A stretch of 64,000 nt of DNA from Eubacteriaceae bacterium (lineage in GTDB: Bacteria > Bacillota > Clostridia > Lachnospirales > Lachnospiraceae): positions 124,001 through 188,000 of the forward strand of contig CABJBF010000002.1 of NCBI GenBank assembly GCA_902363805.1. The letters are read 5' to 3'. The notes below the pieces were generated by a model, which saw only the letters and a list, made by a program, of their open reading frames with translations, had not been told where the DNA came from and searched no databases. The position numbers and the translations under genes were made by a program. Positions 54,467-62,907 of this stretch are shown here, piece after piece; the stretch's first letter is position 1; each line of letters starts with the position of its first letter.

Positions 54467-54640
54467 CAGTTTGTATTTGGATGATGGAAAAGAATTCAAA
54501 TATATTGGATTTAAGGATACTAAAAAGAAAAAATTTTTTTATAGAATTGCTCATAGCAATCAATCTTCTAAAGAATAAACTGAATGATGAATATATTATT
54601 GATGATAATATGGATTTTTTAAAGAAAATTATTATTTAAC
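54467..54640 (+). pseudogene. Likely remnant of a small gene at the end of the cassette array
   Basis: Short open pieces in different frames (YLDDGKEFKYIGFKDTKKKKFF, and KLNDEYIIDDNMDFLKKIII just before 54640) look like the ends of an immunity-type gene broken by frameshifts. No start or ribosome binding site remains. It marks the right edge of the accessory region. Confidence 0.35.
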
Positions 54641-54666
54641 TTGAATTATGTATTCAAATAAATAAG

Positions 54667-54695
54667 TTGACTTTTTCCCTGCAATTTGATAGCAT
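54667..54695 (+). promoter_or_regulatory. Candidate promoter of the amino acid ABC operon
   Basis: TTGACT (54667-54672) and TAGCAT (54690-54695), 17 bases apart, 75 bases before the lipoprotein start. Confidence 0.5.
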
Positions 54696-54770
54696 TACGT
54701 GGTACACTTTAGTTTGATAAAGTAGTAAAACAATAAATGAAAGAAAACATCTTTAATTTAGGAGGAAATT

Positions 54771-55586
54771 ATGAGAAAATTAGTAGCATTAGCTTTATCA
54801 TGTGCAATGGTATTTTCAATGACTGCATGTGGAAGCAAGGATAATGGAAGTAAAGATAATGGTAGCAAGAGTGATAGTGGAAAAACAACTTTTACAGTAG
54901 GATTTGATGCTGAATATCCACCTTACGGATACATGGATGATAGTGGTGAATATACAGGATTTGACCTTGAACTTGCACAGGCTGTATGTGATATTGAAGG
55001 ATGGGAACTTGTAAAGACTCCTATCGACTGGGATTCAAAGGACTTAGAGTTAAATAATGGAAACATTGATTGTATTTGGAATGGATTTACAATGAATGGA
55101 AGAGAAGATGATTATACATGGTCAGACCCATATGTAAATAATGAACAGGTTATGATTGTTGCTAAAGATTCAGGAATTAAGAAGTTAGCTGACCTTAAAG
55201 ATAAATATGTAGGTGTTCAGGCAGGAAGTGCAGCACTTGGTTTATTAAAAGAAGGTGGGGATCAGGAAGATTTAGCTAAGACATTTGCAGATTTACAGGA
55301 ATATGCAGATTACAATACAGCATTTGCTGAATTACAGGCAGGAACAGTAGATGCAGTTGCAATGGATATAGGGGTTGCTAAATATCAGATTGAATCAAGA
55401 GATGACGGATATGAAATACTTGATGAGAAATTGAATTCTGAACAGTATGCAATCGGATTTAAGAAAGGCAATACTGAACTTAGAGATAAGGTGAATGCAG
55501 ATATTAAGAAGTTGTATGAAGACGGAACAGTAACAAAACTTGCTGAAAAATATGGAATTGATGATATGATTTGCTTAGGAGAATAA
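54771..55586 (+). CDS. Polar amino acid ABC transporter substrate-binding lipoprotein
   Basis: The protein has 271 residues: a signal peptide with lipobox SMTAC (Cys 20), a Gly/Ser/Lys/Asp spacer, then the SBP_bac_3 fold (FTVGFDAEYPPYGYMDDSGEYTGFDLELAQAV, WNGFTMNGREDDYTWSDPYVNNEQVMIV, VGVQAGSA). These blocks are typical of cystine/glutamine-type binding proteins of the HisJ/TcyA group. I cannot tell the ligand. It is the first gene of a three-gene importer operon with a permease and ATPase 23 and 9 bases apart. GGAGGA precedes the start. Confidence 0.92.
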   Translation: MRKLVALALSCAMVFSMTACGSKDNGSKDNGSKSDSGKTTFTVGFDAEYPPYGYMDDSGEYTGFDLELAQAVCDIEGWELVKTPIDWDSKDLELNNGNIDCIWNGFTMNGREDDYTWSDPYVNNEQVMIVAKDSGIKKLADLKDKYVGVQAGSAALGLLKEGGDQEDLAKTFADLQEYADYNTAFAELQAGTVDAVAMDIGVAKYQIESRDDGYEILDEKLNSEQYAIGFKKGNTELRDKVNADIKKLYEDGTVTKLAEKYGIDDMICLGE

Positions 55587-55609
55587 TCTAAGATAATCTG
55601 GAGGAAATA

Positions 55610-56299
55610 ATGACTTTACAAACAGGAATGATGTTGTTAGCAGCAAAAATGCCATTGGATATGATGATATCTAAGATGTCAGAAGGTATGGTAGAAACAT
55701 TAAAAATATTTTTTCTAACCCTTCTGTTTTCATTACCGCTTGGTTTGGTTATTGCATTTGGCAGAATGGCAAAAAACAGAATAATAAGATATATAGTAAC
55801 AGTGTACATAGCAATAATGAGAGGAACTCCATTGATGTTGCAGGTAATGGCAATTTATTTTGGACCTAATTATTTACTTCATATTCGTATACCAAGAAGT
55901 TACAGATTTATTGCCATAATAGTTGCATTTGCCTTAAATTATGCAGCTTATTTTGCAGAAATATATCGTTCAGGTATTGAATCAATGCCTGTTGGACAAT
56001 ATGAGGCAGCAAGATTACTTGGATATAATAAGGCACAGACATTCTTTAAAATAATTTTACCACAGGTTATTAAAAGAATTCTTCCATCAATTACAAATGA
56101 AGTAATATGTCTTGTAAAGGATACTTCACTTGCATTCTCAATTGCTTATTTGGAAATGTTTACAGTAGCAAAGCAGATTGCATCATCTAATACAAGCTTT
56201 ACACCGTTTATTATTGCAGGTGTGTTCTATTTTATTTTTAATAGTGTAGTTGCATGGGTAATGAACTTTGCAGAAAAGAAATTAAATTATTACAAATAG
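55610..56299 (+). CDS. Polar amino acid ABC transporter permease
   Basis: The protein has 229 residues and about five membrane helices: GMVETLKIFFLTLLFSLPLGL at the front, RGTPLMLQV, and the EAA-type coupling loop EAARLLGYNKAQTFFKIILPQV. It forms the homodimeric channel of the operon's importer. GGAGG precedes ATG 55610. Confidence 0.92.
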   Translation: MTLQTGMMLLAAKMPLDMMISKMSEGMVETLKIFFLTLLFSLPLGLVIAFGRMAKNRIIRYIVTVYIAIMRGTPLMLQVMAIYFGPNYLLHIRIPRSYRFIAIIVAFALNYAAYFAEIYRSGIESMPVGQYEAARLLGYNKAQTFFKIILPQVIKRILPSITNEVICLVKDTSLAFSIAYLEMFTVAKQIASSNTSFTPFIIAGVFYFIFNSVVAWVMNFAEKKLNYYK

Positions 56300-56308
56300 G
56301 AGGGGAAT

Positions 56309-57067
56309 ATGAGCGTTTTAGAAATGAATAATATTCAGAAACACTTTGGTGATTTAGAAGTGTTAAAAGACATTTCCCTTTCAGTTAACAAAGGTGAAGT
56401 ATTGTCTATCATTGGACCGTCAGGTTCAGGAAAGTCAACATTATTAAGATGTGCAGTTAATTTAGAAAAAATTGATGGTGGAAAAATAACATATAATAAT
56501 GATGTGATGGCTGATACACAGAATGGCAAAGTAATGTATGCAAAGAAAAATGAATTAAAGAAAATCAGAGATTCATTTGGGCTTGTATTTCAGAATTTCA
56601 ATCTTTTTCCACATTATTCAGTATGGAAAAATGTTATTGATGCACCAATTCATGTACAAAAAAGAGATAGGGCAGAAGTTGAAAAGACTGCGATGGAATT
56701 GCTTGAAAAAATGGGTATAGCAGATAAGAAAGATTCTTATCCATGTCAGTTATCAGGTGGTCAGCAGCAAAGAGTTTCTATTGTAAGAGCACTTGCAATG
56801 GAACCGGATATTTTGTTTTTTGATGAACCAACATCAGCCCTTGATCCCGAGTTAACACAGGAAATTCTTAAAGTCATAAAAGAATTAGCAGATGAACATA
56901 TGACAATGGTTATAGTTACTCATGAAATGTCATTTGCAAAAGAAGTTTCAAATAGAATTATATTTATGGAACATGGTGTTATTGTAGAAGATGGAACACC
57001 GCAAGAGGTATTTGCATCAGAAAATCAGAGAACAAAAGAGTTTCTTGGTAAATACAGAAATTTGTAA
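56309..57067 (+). CDS. Polar amino acid ABC transporter ATP-binding protein
   Basis: The protein has 252 residues: Walker [10 protein letters not shown] near residue 35, [17 protein letters not shown]-loop region, signature [15 protein letters not shown], Walker [14 protein letters not shown], and a switch His in VTHEMSFA. It has the GlnQ/HisP-type length and sequence. It starts 9 bases after the permease, with AGGAGG upstream, and ends at a strong terminator. Confidence 0.94.
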   Translation: MSVLEMNNIQKHFGDLEVLKDISLSVNKGEVLSIIGPSGSGKSTLLRCAVNLEKIDGGKITYNNDVMADTQNGKVMYAKKNELKKIRDSFGLVFQNFNLFPHYSVWKNVIDAPIHVQKRDRAEVEKTAMELLEKMGIADKKDSYPCQLSGGQQQRVSIVRALAMEPDILFFDEPTSALDPELTQEILKVIKELADEHMTMVIVTHEMSFAKEVSNRIIFMEHGVIVEDGTPQEVFASENQRTKEFLGKYRNL

Positions 57068-57086
57068 ATTTAATAAATATAAAAGT

Positions 57087-57171
57087 TATAGCGTAGTGGT
57101 TTAGACCAAACCTAAAAAGTTAGACAAAAATCTAACGATTGTAGGTAGGTACAAACCATTACGCTATATTT
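57087..57171 (+). terminator. Terminator of the amino acid importer operon
   Basis: TATAGCGTAGTGGTTT (57087-57102) pairs with AAACCATTACGCTATA (57153-57168) with one G-U, then T5. An inner GTTAGA/TCTAAC hairpin lies at 57119-57136. It is longer than usual, 82 bases. Confidence 0.8.
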
Positions 57172-57317
57172 TTGTTATACACAAGGCTTCGCCATGCATA
57201 ACCACTTCGAATCCGCTTCACTACTTCTCAGTGATTATACATTTGCCAAATACTCTCAGTTTTTCTTGCAAGCAAAAAAAAGAGAGTACTTGGCTCATTG
57301 TGTATAACAATATATAG
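57164..57317. repeat. MITE-like element with terminal inverted repeats
   Basis: The ends CTATATTTTTGTTATACACAA (57164-57184 region) and TTGTGTATAACAATATATAG (57298-57317) are near-perfect inverted repeats about 20 bases long. Inside, GCCAAATACTCTC (57245-57257) pairs with GAGAGTACTTGGC (57282-57294). No protein is coded. The left end overlaps the terminator tract and the right end abuts the -35 box of the padR promoter. Confidence 0.55.
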
Positions 57318-57346
57318 TTGACATACAATACTATACGCCATATAAT
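57318..57346 (+). promoter_or_regulatory. Consensus sigma-A promoter of the padR operon
   Basis: TTGACA (57318-57323), 17 bases, TATAAT (57341-57346): a full consensus match. A promoter this strong implies tight control by the repressor encoded next. Confidence 0.85.
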
Positions 57347-57377
57347 ATATATAACAAAATAATATGGAGGAAAGCCT

Positions 57378-57716
57378 ATGATATTTAATACAGGAGCAGC
57401 TTTATTAGATGCAATAGTATTAGCCGTCGTATCTAAGGAAAAGGAAGGAACCTATGGATATAAGATAACTCAGGATGTTAGAAGTGTTCTTAGCGTATCT
57501 GAATCAACGTTATATCCGGTACTTAGACGGTTACAGAAGGAAGGATATTTTGAATTGTACGATAAAGCCATAGATGGAAGGAATAGAAGATATTATAAAA
57601 TTACTGATACAGGAAGAAGCCAGCTTAATATGTATGTAACTGAATGGGGTAATTATTCTAAAAAGATAACGGATTTATTTGAAAATGAAAAATCAGGAGG
57701 TAATGAAAATGACTAG
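57378..57716 (+). CDS. PadR family transcriptional regulator
   Basis: The protein has 112 residues and a PadR winged helix: YGYKITQDV, SESTLYPVLRRLQKEGYF, NRRYYKITDTGRSQL, and a short C-terminal dimer helix. It is a repressor that usually controls its own operon in answer to envelope or antimicrobial stress. It overlaps the next gene by 8 bases. The PadR-DUF1700-DUF4097 order is recurrent in Firmicutes. GGAGG lies before ATG 57378. Confidence 0.92.
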   Translation: MIFNTGAALLDAIVLAVVSKEKEGTYGYKITQDVRSVLSVSESTLYPVLRRLQKEGYFELYDKAIDGRNRRYYKITDTGRSQLNMYVTEWGNYSKKITDLFENEKSGGNEND

Positions 57717-58443
57717 AAAAGTTTTTATGGAAACGTTAGAAAGAATGTTATCAGATGTTTCTTTTAATGATAGATATGATGCTTTAAGTTATTATAAAGA
57801 ATATTTTGATGATGCAGGAATTACGGAAGATATGGTTGTACCTGAAAGTGTAGGAACACCTGAACAGATAGCGATGAGATTAAAGAAAAGCATTAATAGC
57901 GGAGAGAATATAACCAGTGAAAATATTAATATAGGTGGAACTTATAATAGAGATAATACAAGTGGTTCATACAATACAAATCAAAATACCGGCAATAGCT
58001 ATAATAATAGTCAAAATGCAGGACAGTATTCATATAATAATTCTCAAAATACAGCACAATATGAATATAATAATGCAGGACAATACAATAAGAAAAATGA
58101 TGAAAGAGCAATTAAAATAATTGTTGCTATCATAATTGCGGCAGTTACATTTCCAATATGGAGTGGAATATTAGGAGTCATTATAGGAATTGTTTTTGGT
58201 CTTGGCGGAACTATAATTGGATTAGGCGTAGCGGGACTCTCGTTGATTGTGGTTGCAATTGTTTCAGGATATGGATTTGCAACATCAATACTTCTTATGG
58301 GAATTGGTTTAATTTTATTTGGTATAGCTGTTTTACTGGTAGTACCGGAAGTTCTGTTTTGCATAAGATTTTTGCCTTGGTTATTTAAACAAGTTGTAGA
58401 ATTGGTTCACAAAATAACAGGCAGAAAGGAGTTTAATGTATGA
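57709..58443 (+). CDS. DUF1700 family membrane protein
   Basis: I choose ATG 57709, eight bases after AGGAGG; an ATG at 57703 is too close. The protein has 244 residues: an N-terminal DUF1700-type helical region (FMETLERMLSDVSFNDRYDALSYYKEYFDDAG and GTPEQIAMRLK), an Asn/Ser/Tyr/Gln-rich low-complexity stretch (about 85-125), then about four membrane helices with Gly-rich turns. It is a partner of PadR regulators; the biochemical role is not known. It overlaps the next gene by ATGA. Confidence 0.85.
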   Translation: MTRKVFMETLERMLSDVSFNDRYDALSYYKEYFDDAGITEDMVVPESVGTPEQIAMRLKKSINSGENITSENINIGGTYNRDNTSGSYNTNQNTGNSYNNSQNAGQYSYNNSQNTAQYEYNNAGQYNKKNDERAIKIIVAIIIAAVTFPIWSGILGVIIGIVFGLGGTIIGLGVAGLSLIVVAIVSGYGFATSILLMGIGLILFGIAVLLVVPEVLFCIRFLPWLFKQVVELVHKITGRKEFNV

Positions 58444-59309
58444 AGAAATTTATAAAAATTACGGCAGTTGTTGGTGTTATTATTGTTGTACTAGGAATCG
58501 TGTGTATAGTGGCTGGAATCTCGAAAGGTGGAAGTAATATTGTTAAAGAAGAGATAGGGAAGACTTTTGCGAAGGCTAAGGTTAAGATAGAAAAGAACGA
58601 TACTACAGGAATGACTAAATTAGAAAATAATAGTGATACAATTGATATGGTGTCAGTGAATAATTTAAAACTTGATTTATTGACAGCGTCATATGATGTT
58701 GAGGAATGGAACAAAGAACAGATAGGATTTTCTTATAATGCAGATATAATGGAAGTTTATTATATAAATGAAGGAGATTCCTTAAATGTTTTAATACAAT
58801 ATAAGAAAAAATGGAAAAAGGGCACACAAGATGTAACTGTATATTTACCAAGTGGAAAATCATATGGTAATTTTAATTTGAGTCTTTCAGCAGGAGAGGC
58901 GGATATTGAAAATATGTCAGCTGTATATACAACAATTAATTCCAGTGCAGGAAGTATATCAATCGACAATTTACAATCATCATCTGCTGACGTTGAAATA
59001 AATATGGGAGAAATTTCAATTGATAGAATAACAACTGATACATTAAATGCTGATATATCTATGGGAGATTTAGATATAGAAGGAGTGATAAATGGTGCGG
59101 GAAAGATTGTCTGCTCTATGGGAAATGCAGAAATGACATTGAATGATGGAACTAGTGCATATAATTATCAGTGGGATATAAATATGGCTGATTTGTATGT
59201 TGAAAATTGTATAGACAAATCTGATTTTTCAAGTGATGGAAATAAAGATAATGGTGCAGAAAAGATGATAAATATAGAATGTGATATGGGAAGCGTTGAA
59301 ATTGATTAA
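58440..59309 (+). CDS. DUF4097-type surface beta protein
   Basis: The protein has 289 residues: one N-terminal membrane helix (TAVVGVIIVVLGIVCIVAGI), then a beta-helix-like external domain with repeats built on INSSAGSISIDNLQSSSADVEI, NMGEISIDRITTDTLNADI, SMGDLDIEG, and SMGNAEMTL. This is the DUF4097/head-GIN-like family that accompanies PadR and DUF1700. It is thought to sit at the envelope; no enzyme activity is known. ATGA overlap with the preceding gene indicates coupling. Confidence 0.85.
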   Translation: MKKFIKITAVVGVIIVVLGIVCIVAGISKGGSNIVKEEIGKTFAKAKVKIEKNDTTGMTKLENNSDTIDMVSVNNLKLDLLTASYDVEEWNKEQIGFSYNADIMEVYYINEGDSLNVLIQYKKKWKKGTQDVTVYLPSGKSYGNFNLSLSAGEADIENMSAVYTTINSSAGSISIDNLQSSSADVEINMGEISIDRITTDTLNADISMGDLDIEGVINGAGKIVCSMGNAEMTLNDGTSAYNYQWDINMADLYVENCIDKSDFSSDGNKDNGAEKMINIECDMGSVEID

Positions 59310-59339
59310 CATTTTTCTACTATAATGTGATAAAATGCT

Positions 59340-59378
59340 ATGGCAGGTGTGCAAATAAGTATACCTGCCATAATATTT
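59340..59378 (+). terminator. Terminator of the padR operon
   Basis: ATGGCAGGT at 59340 pairs with ACCTGCCAT ending about 59371, followed by a T-rich tract. Confidence 0.75.
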
Positions 59379-59420
59379 TTACATAATAAGAATAGCATTT
59401 AAAAAATGGGAGAAATTTAA

Positions 59421-61148
59421 ATGAAAAGTTTATTAAAGTATTTAAAGAATTATAAGAAAGAATCAGTGTTTGCTCCCCTCTTTAAGATGTTAGAAGCATC
59501 GTTTGAATTATTTGTGCCTTTAGTAGTGGCGAAAATAATAGATAATGGTATTGCTAAAGGGGATAATATTTATGTTCTGAAAATGGGAGGAGCTTTACTT
59601 TTACTTGCTATAATTGGACTTACATGCTCTTTAACGGCACAGTATTTCGCAGCAAAGGCAGCGGCAGGATTTGGAACAGAAGTAAGACATGCATTGTTTA
59701 AACACATTCAGACATTTTCCTATGATGAGATTGACAGATTAGGCTCATCTACACTTATTACAAGATTGACAAGTGATTTGAATCAGGTTCAGTCTCAGGT
59801 TAATATGTTTTTAAGATTGTTCCTAAGGTCTCCGTTTATTGTGTTTGGCGCAACAATTATGGCATTTACGGTAGATGTTAAGGCAGCACTTGTATTTGTT
59901 GTAGCGATTCCCATTCTTGCAGTAATTGTATTTGGAATTATGCTTGCAACAATCCCAATGTATAAAAAAGTTCAGAATGGTTTGGATAAAATTTTATCTG
60001 AAACAAGGGAAAATCTATCCGGAACAAGAGTAATCAGAGCATTTAATAAAGAACAGAATGAAATTGATAGTTACAATGAAAGTAATGATGCATTAAATAA
60101 ATTTCAGATTTTTGTTGGAAAAATATCCGCAGTTATGAATCCACTCACATTCGTGGTAGTAAATTTTGCCATGATTGGAATTATTTATGTAGGGGGAATA
60201 AGAGTAGATGCCGGATATCTTACACAGGGAATGGTTGTAGCACTTATCAATTATATGTCACAGATTTTAATAGAATTGATAAAACTTGCAAATCTTATTA
60301 TTAATCTGACGAAAGCGTTTGCCTGTGCAAATAGAATTGAAGATGTTATGAAAGTTGAATCTTCAATGAAATTTGGAAATGAAACAGAAGGAAAGAATAA
60401 AGAAATTGAAGTCGAATTTAAAGATGTTTCACTTATGTATGCAGGTTCTAGTGAAAATACAATAGAAGGACTTAATTTAAAGGTTCTAAAAGGACAGACT
60501 ATAGGTGTAATAGGCGGAACAGGCTCAGGTAAAACGTCTCTTATAAATATGATTCCAAGATTTTATGATGCAACTAAGGGTGAAGTCTTAGTAAATGGAA
60601 CAAATGTTAAGGAATACACTGAAGAAGGTCTTAGAAATAAAATAGGAATTGTTCCACAAAAAGCAGTTTTATTTAAAGGAACAATTAGAAGTAATCTTTT
60701 ATGGGGAAATGAGAGTGCAACAGAAAATGATTTGATGGAAGCGTTAAAGCAGGCACAAAGCTATGATTTTGTTATGCAGAAAGAAAATGGAATAGATTCT
60801 GTTGTAGAACAAAATGGACGAAATTTCTCAGGTGGACAGAGACAGAGACTTACAATTGCAAGGGCTTTAGTAAGAAAGCCGGAAATTCTTATATTAGATG
60901 ACAGTTCATCAGCACTTGATTATACAACTGACGCTAATTTGAGAAAAGAGATAGCAAAGCTAAAAGATATGACAGTATTTATCGTATCTCAAAGAACAGC
61001 ATCAATTATGGATGCAGATCAGATTGTTGTGCTTGATGATGGAAATATTATGGGAATTGGAACCCATAAGGAATTATTAGAAAATTGTGAAGTGTATAAG
61101 GAAATATATGAATCACAGTTTAAAAAGCCGGAAAAGGAGGGAATGTAA
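59421..61148 (+). CDS. Heterodimeric ABC exporter subunit, degenerate ATP site
   Basis: The protein has 575 residues: six membrane helices (1-310), then an ATPase with Walker A GGTGSGKTS, signature FSGGQRQRLTIARAL, and Walker B LILDDSSSALD. The position after the Walker B Asp, normally catalytic Glu, is Asp. This is the pattern of one subunit of asymmetric exporters such as BmrC/TM287. Its intact signature should complete the active site of the partner encoded one base downstream. Substrate unknown; multidrug or lipid-like compounds are typical. Confidence 0.92.
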   Translation: MKSLLKYLKNYKKESVFAPLFKMLEASFELFVPLVVAKIIDNGIAKGDNIYVLKMGGALLLLAIIGLTCSLTAQYFAAKAAAGFGTEVRHALFKHIQTFSYDEIDRLGSSTLITRLTSDLNQVQSQVNMFLRLFLRSPFIVFGATIMAFTVDVKAALVFVVAIPILAVIVFGIMLATIPMYKKVQNGLDKILSETRENLSGTRVIRAFNKEQNEIDSYNESNDALNKFQIFVGKISAVMNPLTFVVVNFAMIGIIYVGGIRVDAGYLTQGMVVALINYMSQILIELIKLANLIINLTKAFACANRIEDVMKVESSMKFGNETEGKNKEIEVEFKDVSLMYAGSSENTIEGLNLKVLKGQTIGVIGGTGSGKTSLINMIPRFYDATKGEVLVNGTNVKEYTEEGLRNKIGIVPQKAVLFKGTIRSNLLWGNESATENDLMEALKQAQSYDFVMQKENGIDSVVEQNGRNFSGGQRQRLTIARALVRKPEILILDDSSSALDYTTDANLRKEIAKLKDMTVFIVSQRTASIMDADQIVVLDDGNIMGIGTHKELLENCEVYKEIYESQFKKPEKEGM

Positions 61149-61149
61149 G

Positions 61150-62907
61150 ATGAAAGAAAAGACATTGACTCAAAAGCAGGCTTTGGAAAAAGTAATAAAG
61201 CATATAAAAAAATATTGGTATTTACTTGGTGGTTCACTATTTTTTGCACTAGTGTATGTTGCTCTTTCATTGTATGTACCAATTCAGTTAGGAAATGCTA
61301 CAGACCTTATCTTAGGTAAGGGAAAGGTAGATTTTACAGGGATTGGACTTATAGCTGTTAAAATAGCCACGTTTACTTTAATAGCTGCACTTGCACAGTG
61401 GATAATGAATAATTGTAATAATAAAATTACTTATAATGTAGTAAGAGATATTAGAGAAGAGACATTTGAACACTTACAGAAATTGCCACTTAAATATATT
61501 GATAGTCATTCTAATGGAGAAACAGTAAGTAAAATAATCACAGATGTAGACCAGTTAGCAGATGGCTTGCTTATGGGATTTTCTCAGTTATTTACAGGTA
61601 TTGTTACAATTATATTGACGTTAGTATTTATGCTCACAATAAGTATTAAAATTACATTGGTTGTAGTTTTAGTAACACCTGTTTCTTTATTTGTAGCTAA
61701 ATTTATTGCAACAAGAACTTATTCAATGTTTAAAAAACAGTCAGAAACAAGAGCTAAGCAGACGGCACTGATTGATGAAGTTATTGGAAATGGAAAAGTT
61801 GTAAAGGCTTTTGGAAGAGAAGATGAAGTTGTAGAACAGTTTGATGAAATTAATGAGGATTTAAGAAAATATTATTTAAAGGGTACATTTTTCTCATCAA
61901 TTACAAATCCGTCAACAAGATTTGTTAACAGTCTTGTATATGCAGGAGTAGCAATTTCAGGTGGTATTATTGCAATAACAGGAGGAATTACAGTAGGTAA
62001 TTTACAATGTATTTTAAGTTATGCAAATCAATATACTAAACCATTTAATGAAATTTCAGGCGTTGTTACGGAACTTCAAAATGCGATTGCCTGTGCGGGA
62101 AGAGTATTTGCCCTTCTTGAAGAAGAAGCGGAAATTGAAAATAAAGATGCAATAGATATTGAAAATGTATCAGGAAGTGTTGAATTAGACCATGTTAATT
62201 TCTCATATACACCTGATAAGAAATTAATTGAAGATTTAAATTTATGTGTCGAACCGGGTAAAATGATTGCCATTGTAGGACCGACAGGATGTGGAAAGAC
62301 AACAATAATTAATCTTTTAATGAGATTCTACGACGTAAACAGTGGAAAAATCACGATGGATAGCCATAATATAAAAGATATAACAAGAAAAAGTCTTAGA
62401 AAATCTTACGGAATGGTGTTGCAGGAAACATGGCTTAAAAATGGTACGATAAGAGATAATATATCAATGGGAAAAGAGGATGCAACATTAGAAGAGGTAA
62501 TAGAAGCAGCCAAGTTATCCCATGCACATAGTTTTATTAAGAGGCTCCCAAATGGATATGATACTGTAATTGGTGATGATGGCGGAAATCTTTCACAGGG
62601 ACAGAAACAGTTACTGTGTATAGCAAGAGTTATGCTTTGCCTTCCACCAATGCTTATTTTAGATGAAGCTACATCATCTATTGATACAAGAACGGAAATA
62701 CGAATCCAGAAAGCATTTGCTAAGATGATGAAAGGAAGAACAACTTTTATTGTTGCACATAGACTTTCAACTATAAAAGAAGCAGATACAATACTTGTCA
62801 TGAATGATGGAAAGATTATAGAGCAGGGAAATCATCATGAATTACTTGCAAACAAAGAATTTTATTATGAGCTTTACAATAATCAGTTTAGTTCAGTAAA
62901 TTCTTAA
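61150..62907 (+). CDS. Heterodimeric ABC exporter subunit, catalytic ATP site
   Basis: I choose ATG 61150 with AAGGAGG at 61134; an upstream frame from 61087 lies inside the previous gene. The protein has 585 residues: six helices and an ATPase with Walker A GPTGCGKTT, Walker B LILDEATSSID with the catalytic Glu, and a non-canonical signature LSQGQKQLL. It complements the preceding subunit (Glu here, good signature there), as in BmrD/TM288. Its 3' end overlaps the convergent flippase gene by 20 bases. Confidence 0.93.
   Translation: MKEKTLTQKQALEKVIKHIKKYWYLLGGSLFFALVYVALSLYVPIQLGNATDLILGKGKVDFTGIGLIAVKIATFTLIAALAQWIMNNCNNKITYNVVRDIREETFEHLQKLPLKYIDSHSNGETVSKIITDVDQLADGLLMGFSQLFTGIVTIILTLVFMLTISIKITLVVVLVTPVSLFVAKFIATRTYSMFKKQSETRAKQTALIDEVIGNGKVVKAFGREDEVVEQFDEINEDLRKYYLKGTFFSSITNPSTRFVNSLVYAGVAISGGIIAITGGITVGNLQCILSYANQYTKPFNEISGVVTELQNAIACAGRVFALLEEEAEIENKDAIDIENVSGSVELDHVNFSYTPDKKLIEDLNLCVEPGKMIAIVGPTGCGKTTIINLLMRFYDVNSGKITMDSHNIKDITRKSLRKSYGMVLQETWLKNGTIRDNISMGKEDATLEEVIEAAKLSHAHSFIKRLPNGYDTVIGDDGGNLSQGQKQLLCIARVMLCLPPMLILDEATSSIDTRTEIRIQKAFAKMMKGRTTFIVAHRLSTIKEADTILVMNDGKIIEQGNHHELLANKEFYYELYNNQFSSVNS

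Noticed and set aside
44791..54640. CRISPR array or phage origin for the repeat-rich region
   Set aside because: Repeats are not evenly spaced short units, and no capsid, integrase or cas genes are present. They follow toxin cassettes.
57087..57171. Riboswitch behind the amino acid importer
   Set aside because: The long paired structure lies downstream of the operon and ends in a T run, so a terminator explains it.
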